64,000 bases of DNA from Gordonia prachuapensis (GTDB taxonomy: Bacteria; Actinomycetota; Actinomycetes; Mycobacteriales; Mycobacteriaceae): contig NZ_JAZDUE010000020.1 in the NCBI RefSeq assembly GCF_036350515.1, positions 35,268 to 99,267 of the forward strand, read 5' to 3'. The notes under the pieces were generated by a model that saw nothing but the letters and a program-made list of their open reading frames with translations, was not told the origin of the DNA and made no database searches. The position numbers and the translations under genes were made by a program. Below, in pieces: positions 58,907-64,000 of the stretch (positions are counted from its first letter, which is position 1; every line of letters starts with the position of its first letter).

Positions 58907-60126
58907 GGGGTGGTCCAGCCACCCGGCGGTCGGCCGGCTGCCCGGTTGGCGGCGGTCTGGCCGAGCACGAGATCGTAGCCCTCCGAACGGATGCGGGCAT
59001 CCACATGCAGGGCCGCGACGGTGATCGCGACGAACGGCTGCGTGACGATACCGGCGACCGCGGAACCGAGCAGCGGCAGCACGAGCGCGAAGATGAACCC
59101 GGCGGTCAATCCGACGTCGCCGGTGCCACCGATCCCCCACACGAGCGCTGTCATGGTCTGGATACCCCCGGAGATGACCGATGAGACGATCGAGGCGAGG
59201 AAGCTGACCAGGAACAACACTCCGAAGGTGCGCCAGAAGCGCCCCGCGGTCAGTTGGAATGACCGTCGCAGGGCATCGAACACACCCCGTCGCTCGACGA
59301 CCACCGCAGCGAGGCAGAAGGCGAATCGCACCGACACCCAGGCGCCCACGACCGCGAGCAGCAACAGGATGAGCAACACCATCGACAGTGGAATCTCGTC
59401 GGCCACCACCCCGGTGATGGTCAGAGCCAGGACAGGCCCGACGACCAGCGTCGACGCGCCGGCGAGCAGCAGATACAGCCCGCACAGCGGCAGGAGCGTC
59501 GACCGGGTCTCACGGAGGGATTCCGCCACCGTGGGCGTTCGGCCGATCGCCTGCTGGTTGAACGGGTAGGCCAGGATGCCGCTGAGCGCCGCACTGACGA
59601 ACCCACCCAGCACCGCCAGCAGCGTCACGCCGGAGAACGCGACCACACCGTCCAGATCGTCGGCGCCTCCGGTCCAGATGAACGCGGTGAGAGCGCCGCC
59701 CACCACGCCGAGCACGAGCAGAAACGCGAGCCACGTCACCAGGGTCAGCCCGAGGTAGGTGCCCGGGCCGCGGCGCACCGCGCTGAACACCGCCTGCAGG
59801 ATGTCGCCGACGGTCAGGGGGCGCAGCGGGATGATGCCGGGCTTGTGCGCGACCAGCGGATTCCCGTATGGCGGTTGGCCCCCGCCGCCCACACCCCATT
59901 GGGGTGCCGGGTACGGGGGTGTCGGGAAAGGTTGCTGCGGAGAGGGATACGGAGGTCCGGGATACGCAGGCCCCCCATACGGCGCCGACGGTGGCGCCGG
60001 ACCCCAGCCCGGCGGAAACCCGGCATCGGGTTGCGGTTGGGGCGGTGGCGTGCCGGCCGGATCGCCACCGGGCGGCGCCCATGGAGCACGTGAACCGGGC
60101 GGTCGATGATCGGGGATCTCACCCAT
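58903..60126 (-). CDS. Pro-rich multi-pass membrane protein (Rv3689-like)
   Basis: A 407-residue protein. The first ~95 residues are a Pro/Gly/Tyr-rich cytoplasmic stretch with PYP-type repeats (YPGPPYPSPQQPFPTPPYPAP); six or so helices follow (~115-375), of the glycerophosphoryl-diester-phosphodiesterase membrane-domain type seen in mycobacterial Rv3689. It is the first gene of the MoxR operon, so the promoter lies in the ~110-bp gap upstream of 60126. Function unknown; the Pro-rich stretch may bind partner proteins. Confidence 0.85.
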   Translation of the reverse strand: MGEIPDHRPPGSRAPWAPPGGDPAGTPPPQPQPDAGFPPGWGPAPPSAPYGGPAYPGPPYPSPQQPFPTPPYPAPQWGVGGGGQPPYGNPLVAHKPGIIPLRPLTVGDILQAVFSAVRRGPGTYLGLTLVTWLAFLLVLGVVGGALTAFIWTGGADDLDGVVAFSGVTLLAVLGGFVSAALSGILAYPFNQQAIGRTPTVAESLRETRSTLLPLCGLYLLLAGASTLVVGPVLALTITGVVADEIPLSMVLLILLLLAVVGAWVSVRFAFCLAAVVVERRGVFDALRRSFQLTAGRFWRTFGVLFLVSFLASIVSSVISGGIQTMTALVWGIGGTGDVGLTAGFIFALVLPLLGSAVAGIVTQPFVAITVAALHVDARIRSEGYDLVLGQTAANRAAGRPPGGWTTP

Positions 60127-60236
60127 GGTGCGTCTCCCCTCTGTGGGCGTTCCGCTGGTCTGTGTGCGGCGAAACTACCAAAATCAGACGCCGCGGAGCC
60201 GGTATGTAGGTTGCGCGGATGACCGCGCGCCGACGT

Positions 60237-61163
60237 TCAGCCGTAACCGAGCGCGCCGGCCATCTGGGCATAGCCTTCCCGGACACTCGGATACCGCGGC
60301 GCCCACCCCGTCGCGTCCCGAAACCGTGTGTTGCGTACCCGCAGTGACCTCGTCATCGACGTGGTGCGGTCGCCGAGCAGGGCGGCGGCGCGACCCGGCA
60401 CGCCGATCCACGGACGCGTGCCGACGGCTGCGCCGACCGCCTCGGCGTGGTCCTCGGCGGTGACGGGTTCGTCGTCGACGATGTGAAAGGTTCCGCCCGG
60501 GCAGTGCAGCGCAGCCACGACCGCCGACGCAGCGTCTTCCAGATGAATCGACGACATGTAGCTGTCACGTCGTCCGGCCCGAAAACCGATGTGGCGGCGC
60601 GCCATCCGCATGATCTGCTCGCTATGAGCGGCGCCCGGCCCGTAGAACAGCCCGAAACGCAACACCACCGCGGTGCCGCCGGAGTCGCCGAATCGACGTG
60701 CGTTCGCCTCCGCCGCGTGGTTGCCGACGGCGACCGGGAAATGGTCGACGTCAGCGTGTTCGTCGACCCAGTCTGCTCCGCCATCGGCGCAGATCATCAC
60801 CACCGATTCCTGGATCAGACGAGGCACGCCCGCCGCGAGCGCCGCGTTCACCACGGCGGTGGACCCCTCGGTGCGGATTCGCGTGCACTCCTTCCACGCG
60901 GACCGCAGGACGAAGCGATGCGTCGGTGGCAGCGCGGACGCAAGGTTGATCACCACGTCCTGGCCGTGGAAACACTCGGCGAGAGCCTCCTGGTCGAACA
61001 GCGAGACCTCGACCGGGTGCGCGCCCTGGCTGCGCAGCAGCTGCGCCTTCTGCGGGGTCCTGGCGAGCGCGGAGACAGTGTGCCCGGCGCATATCAGGGC
61101 GGGGACGGCGTGGCCGCCGAGCGCACCGGTCCCGCCGGTGACGAAAACCTTCGACGGACGCAT
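60237..61163 (-). CDS. NAD(P)-dependent epimerase/dehydratase family protein
   Basis: A 308-residue extended short-chain dehydrogenase. N-terminal FVTGGTGALGGHAVPALI carries GxxGxxG (~residues 7-24); VVINLASALPP gives the NAD ribose region; the catalytic Tyr-Lys pair is not in its usual place, so activity is uncertain. It resembles actinobacterial NAD-dependent epimerases of the NmrA/UDP-sugar type. ATG 61163 is the first conserved start; the open frame upstream to 62105 is a shadow. It is divergent from the ketosteroid isomerase-like gene. Confidence 0.85.
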   Translation of the reverse strand: MRPSKVFVTGGTGALGGHAVPALICAGHTVSALARTPQKAQLLRSQGAHPVEVSLFDQEALAECFHGQDVVINLASALPPTHRFVLRSAWKECTRIRTEGSTAVVNAALAAGVPRLIQESVVMICADGGADWVDEHADVDHFPVAVGNHAAEANARRFGDSGGTAVVLRFGLFYGPGAAHSEQIMRMARRHIGFRAGRRDSYMSSIHLEDAASAVVAALHCPGGTFHIVDDEPVTAEDHAEAVGAAVGTRPWIGVPGRAAALLGDRTTSMTRSLRVRNTRFRDATGWAPRYPSVREGYAQMAGALGYG

Positions 61164-61277
61164 GTGCCCAGTGTCGCACCGTGGGACCGGCGACATGCCG
61201 ACCTCCGTCCAGGCGTATCGACCCCGGATCGGGCGAACGCGGGTGACCTCCCTGCCGACAGTGCTACCGTCACGAAC

Positions 61278-61291
61278 TAGAACACGTTCTA
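61278..61291. promoter_or_regulatory. KstR-type operator box
   Basis: TAGAACACGTTCTA is a perfect palindrome except the central AC/GT and fits the KstR consensus tnnAACnnGTTnnA, the cholesterol-catabolism repressor of mycobacteria and rhodococci. It lies 20 bp before the downstream gene start. Confidence 0.8.
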
Positions 61292-61310
61292 CTTCGATGA
61301 GAGGCCAACC

Positions 61311-61700
61311 ATGACGGTGGAGCAGGGGACCCTGAGCGAGCAGATCAACGCGACCGTGGACGCGTACGTCGAGTTGCTGACCAACGGGTCGGCAGAGCAG
61401 ATCGCCGACCTGTACGCCGCGAACGCGACGGTCGAGGACCCGATCGGGGCCGAGCTGCGCACCACCCGCGAGCAGCTCATCGAGTTCTATTCGGTGATCA
61501 CCGGGATGGACGAGCGGTCGGCGACCCTCAAGTGGAAGAAGATCGCCGGCGACACGGCGGTCTTCGAGTTCACGCTGGTCACCGGCACGTCGGGCATGAA
61601 GTTCGAGATCACCCCGATCGACATCATGGTGTTCGACGCCGACGGCAAGATCTCGACGATGCGCGCCGTGTGGGAGCAGTCGGATCTGAAGCAGCTGTAG
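61311..61700 (+). CDS. Ketosteroid-isomerase-like protein (NTF2/SnoaL fold) behind a KstR box
   Basis: A 129-residue NTF2-fold protein. The catalytic residues of delta-5-3-ketosteroid isomerase (Tyr16, Asp40, Asp103 in the P. putida enzyme) have counterparts at matching spacing: Y19 in VDAYVELL, D43 in VEDPIGAE, D104 in PIDIMVF. A KstR-type operator ends 20 bp upstream, suggesting induction by sterols, and the product may isomerise steroid double bonds in cholesterol breakdown. ATG 61311 has GAGAGG 7 bases upstream. No other sterol genes are in the window. It converges with an SDR gene 2 bp away. Confidence 0.85.
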   Translation: MTVEQGTLSEQINATVDAYVELLTNGSAEQIADLYAANATVEDPIGAELRTTREQLIEFYSVITGMDERSATLKWKKIAGDTAVFEFTLVTGTSGMKFEITPIDIMVFDADGKISTMRAVWEQSDLKQL

Positions 61701-61702
61701 GA

Positions 61703-62383
61703 CTAGCCGCGCCCCGTCGGCCTCAACACGATCTCCTCGGGATGTGCGTCGGCCGACGTGGTGACCGCGTGCACGACCGCGGCGGCGACGGTCGAGGTCT
61801 TCAGGAACCGGGACGGGTCGTACTCGTCGCCCTCGCGCGCGACGATGTCGCGCTGCATGTCGGTGTCGATGCGGCCCGGGAAGATCGACGTGACACGCAG
61901 CGTCGGTTCCTCGGCGCGCAACGCGTCGGCGAGCGCTCGTAGACCGAACTTGCTCGCCGCGTACGGTGCCCAGCGCGCTTTGGCGTTCCGGCCCGAACCG
62001 GAGTTGATGAACACCACATGGCCGTGCGCCTCGCGCAGCGCCGGGAGCAGCAGTCGGGTGAGTTCGGCGGCGGCCACCAGGTTCACCTCGAGCACGTGTT
62101 GCCACTCCTCGACGGGCGTCTCGGCGATCGTTTCGAGGCTGCTGCCGACCCCGGCGTTGTGGACCAGGACGTCGAGGGACGTGATGGCCTCGACGGCGGC
62201 CTCCACCTCCTCATAGTCGGTCAGTTCCACGGGAAACGTGGTCGCGCCGTCGAGCTCCGCGGCGAGCCGATCCAGCTCGGGTGACGGGCGTCCCCCGAGC
62301 AGCAGGTCATGGGTGGGGGAGAGCCGGCGGGCGATCTCGGCGCCGAGGCCCCGACTGGCGCCGGTGATCAATGCGGTCGACAC
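61703..62383 (-). CDS. Short-chain dehydrogenase/reductase (SDR)
   Basis: A 226-residue classical SDR. The cofactor motif TGASRGLGAEIA (residues ~6-17), NNAG-like HNAGVGS and the catalytic Ser/Tyr/Lys set (SGSGRN, YAASKFGLR) are present, so it is likely an active NAD(P) oxidoreductase. The start GTG 62383 is the first conserved position; the frame to 62479 is unsupported. The substrate is unknown; proximity to the isomerase suggests, weakly, a steroid or lipid role. Confidence 0.9.
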   Translation of the reverse strand: MSTALITGASRGLGAEIARRLSPTHDLLLGGRPSPELDRLAAELDGATTFPVELTDYEEVEAAVEAITSLDVLVHNAGVGSSLETIAETPVEEWQHVLEVNLVAAAELTRLLLPALREAHGHVVFINSGSGRNAKARWAPYAASKFGLRALADALRAEEPTLRVTSIFPGRIDTDMQRDIVAREGDEYDPSRFLKTSTVAAAVVHAVTTSADAHPEEIVLRPTGRG

Positions 62384-62459
62384 CGCGTTGACGTTACCTG
62401 GCACATCCCGGGGCCCTCCTCGGTGCGCGACGACGACGCGGGCGGTGCAGAATCGACCC

Positions 62460-63800
62460 GTGGCCCGGTATGGATTCACCCCGACTCAGTTGTCTGCCCG
62501 CGCCGCGTACCTGCTGCGCGGCAACGATCTGGGCAGCATGACCAGCGCCGCGCCCAAGCTGTACCCACACATGTGGAGCTGGGACGCCGCCTTCGTGACC
62601 GTCGGCCTCGCGCCGCTGTCGGTGGAGCGGGCGGTGATCGAGATGGACACACTGCTCTCGGCGCAGTGGGACAACGGGATGATCCCGCACATCGTTTTCG
62701 CCAACGGCCGCGACGGGTATTTTCCTGGGCCGGCGCGCTGGGAGTGCGCGCGCCTCGCGCCGAGCGCCCCGGACGCCCCCGACACCTCGGGCATCACCCA
62801 GCCGCCGGTCCACGCGATCGCCGTCCAACGCATCCTCGACCATTCGCGCCGGCACGGCCGGACGACCCGGGCGGTGGCCAACGAGTTCATCGACCGGCGG
62901 TGGGCGTCGCTGGTGCGGTGGCATCGTTGGCTCGCGCACGCGCGCGACCCGCACGGCAACGGCCGGGTCACCTTGTTCCACGGCTGGGAGTCCGGGATGG
63001 ACAACTCGCCGCGGTGGGACCGCCCGTACGCGAACGTCGTACCGGGCGTCGATCTGCCGGCCTACGTCCGCGCCGACCTGGACCATGTCGGGGACCTCTC
63101 GATGCGGCCGTCGGACCTCGAGTACGACCGCTACCTCTGGCTCGTCGAGCAGATGAAACGCGCGAACTACGACGACGACCTGCTGCCGAAGGTGATGAGT
63201 TTCGCCGTCGAGGACGTCTTCGTCAGCGCCATCTTCGCCGTCGCCTGCGATGTGCTCGCGACGATCGGCGAGGACTACTCGAAGCCACGCTCCGACGTCC
63301 GTGATCTGCGCGCGTGGGCGGATCGATTCCGTGCCGGGGTGGTGGCATCGGCGAACGAACGCAACGGCGCCGCAAGGGATTACGACCTGCGCACCGATCA
63401 GTGGATCAACACCGAGACGCTCGCGGTGTTCGCGCCGCTGCTCTGCGGCGGGTTGTCGCGGGAACGTGAGCGCGCCCTGCTGCGCCTGTTCGACGGCCCG
63501 CGGTTCTGCGGTCATCCCGATCTGCGCTACGCGGTGCCGCCGTCGACGTCGCCGATCTCGATGGACTTCCGTCCGCGCGAATACTGGCGCGGACCGGTGT
63601 GGCCGGTGATGACCTGGCTGTTCAGCTGGGCGTTCGCGCGCCGCGGGTGGACCGAGCGGTCGGCCCGGCTGCGCGAGGAGGGGCTGCGGCAGGCCACCGA
63701 CGGCGCGTTCGCGGAGTACTACGAACCGTTCACCGGCGAACCGCTCGGCAGCATGCAGCAGAGCTGGACCGCGGCGGCGGTGCTGGACTGGCTGGACTGA
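62460..63800 (+). CDS. Glucosylglycerate hydrolase (GH63-like)
   Basis: A 446-residue alpha/alpha-barrel glycoside hydrolase. Length and residues fit glucosylglycerate/mannosylglycerate hydrolase (GgH) of rapidly growing mycobacteria, which breaks down the solute glucosylglycerate during recovery from nitrogen starvation. HMWSWDAAF and LFHGWESGMDNSPRW (~172-186) with D181 near the reported acid Asp182, and E419 in FAEYYEPF matching the reported base Glu419, support an active enzyme. GTG 62460 is the start. The GG synthesis genes (gpgS, ggpP) are not in the window. Confidence 0.88.
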   Translation: MARYGFTPTQLSARAAYLLRGNDLGSMTSAAPKLYPHMWSWDAAFVTVGLAPLSVERAVIEMDTLLSAQWDNGMIPHIVFANGRDGYFPGPARWECARLAPSAPDAPDTSGITQPPVHAIAVQRILDHSRRHGRTTRAVANEFIDRRWASLVRWHRWLAHARDPHGNGRVTLFHGWESGMDNSPRWDRPYANVVPGVDLPAYVRADLDHVGDLSMRPSDLEYDRYLWLVEQMKRANYDDDLLPKVMSFAVEDVFVSAIFAVACDVLATIGEDYSKPRSDVRDLRAWADRFRAGVVASANERNGAARDYDLRTDQWINTETLAVFAPLLCGGLSRERERALLRLFDGPRFCGHPDLRYAVPPSTSPISMDFRPREYWRGPVWPVMTWLFSWAFARRGWTERSARLREEGLRQATDGAFAEYYEPFTGEPLGSMQQSWTAAAVLDWLD

Positions 63801-63806
63801 GCGCCT

Positions 63807-63886
63807 TTCCGCTGATCGAGTAGCTGGGCTCCTCCTTCCGCTGATCGAGAGTACGTGCCGCTGCTTTCACTGACCCGCTGATCGAG
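63807..63886. repeat. Three copies of a CCGCTGATCGAG repeat next to a probable IS
   Basis: TTCCGCTGATCGAG occurs at 63807-63820 and 63836-63849, and CCGCTGATCGAG at 63875-63886, in the gap after the glycoside hydrolase. This is a third short intergenic repeat family, related in character to those at 47051 and 50151, and lies just before the probable transposase end. Confidence 0.7.
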
Positions 63887-63906
63887 ACATCCCTGAAGGT
63901 TTGATG

Positions 63907-64000
63907 TCAAGCCGCGGCGGGGGTTTGGTCCTTCCATGCGGTGGCGGGGTCGTAGGGGATACCGCGGGCTAGGCAGCCATGGAGTATGCCGACGAGGCGG
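63907..64000 (-). CDS. Probable IS110-type transposase, C-terminal end (partial)
   Basis: A leftward open frame enters from the right edge and ends TGA at 63909-63907. Its last 30 residues (RLVGILHGCLARGIPYDPAT, then AWKDQTPAAA) match the C-terminal pattern of IS110-family transposases as I remember it (NRLxGILHxCL...YDExxAW). No IS ends or catalytic DEDD residues are in the window, so the family is tentative. If right, the insertion element begins about 63.9 kb and continues rightward. Confidence 0.5.
   Translation of the reverse strand, partial: RLVGILHGCLARGIPYDPATAWKDQTPAAA

Noticed and set aside
61703..62479. Longer start for the SDR gene at 62479
   Set aside because: It would overlap the glucosylglycerate hydrolase start and adds non-conserved Arg/Val residues.
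1..64000. CRISPR arrays, tRNA or rRNA genes
   Set aside because: No regular spaced repeats, no cloverleaf-like GGTTCRANYCC segments and no rRNA stretches were seen on reading; a tRNAscan run would settle it.

Overview
The window is high-GC actinobacterial DNA with mycobacterial gene order, most likely Gordonia or a close mycolic-acid-containing relative. This rests on gene content and order (yidC-jag-rsmG-parA-parB, cwlM, trxA/trxB, sigM and its anti-sigma factor, a MurJ-pseudokinase fusion, pcnA, and blocks resembling M. tuberculosis Rv0037c-Rv0041 and Rv3689-Rv3695), on strong G/C third-position use and on several leaderless-looking promoters. The genus is an inference. The left edge is next to the replication origin: four consensus parS sites lie between 1121 and 2114.

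Layout. (1) 1-4128: end of yidC, jag/khpB, rsmG, parA, parB, with parS sites inside coding DNA and two degenerate parS-like sites filling the parA-parB gap. (2) 4270-9589: Rv3916c-like protein, then leftward cwlM, trxA, trxB (with a SigH/SigR-type promoter), anti-SigM and sigM. (3) 9708-20727: TetR/fatty-acid hydroxylase divergent pair with two operators, then a leftward envelope operon (nudix, DUF6049, MurJ-pseudokinase) and rightward pcnA. (4) 20743-38158, accessory and regulator-rich: AraC/flavin monooxygenase, lipid kinase/TetR-glpD, EgtE-like enzyme, MarR, a TetR with a membrane protein, an NmrA-like oxidoreductase, a metallophosphoesterase-MMPL pair, a TetR-MFS pair, and small proteins. 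Nearly every regulator has a readable palindrome or direct repeat next to it. (5) 38199-50121: Asp-rich repeat protein, MFS, YqgE, secreted S15-type hydrolase, XRE-cupin regulator, bile-acid-type symporter, SdpI-like protein with a Cys-rich tail, CPA2 antiporter, leuS. (6) 50233-60126: TfoX-N protein, acyl-CoA dehydrogenase, RDD protein, SpoIIM, and a translationally coupled operon (membrane protein, DUF4129, DUF4350, MoxR, DUF58, Imm5-like). (7) 60237-64000: epimerase, a ketosteroid-isomerase-like gene behind a KstR-type box, SDR, glucosylglycerate hydrolase, short intergenic repeats, and the C-terminal end of a probable IS110-type transposase running off the window.

The genes combine chromosome segregation, redox defence, peptidoglycan precursor control and export, and local lipid/steroid and efflux modules each under its own regulator. 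No tRNA, rRNA or CRISPR array was seen. The most noteworthy signals are the KstR box before a gene with a complete ketosteroid isomerase triad, the CwlM active-site losses, the near-identical palindromes linking a MarR gene to an MMPL operon 7 kb away, the 21-bp-phased AraC repeats, and a strong ribosome binding site inside the MurJ-pseudokinase ORF.
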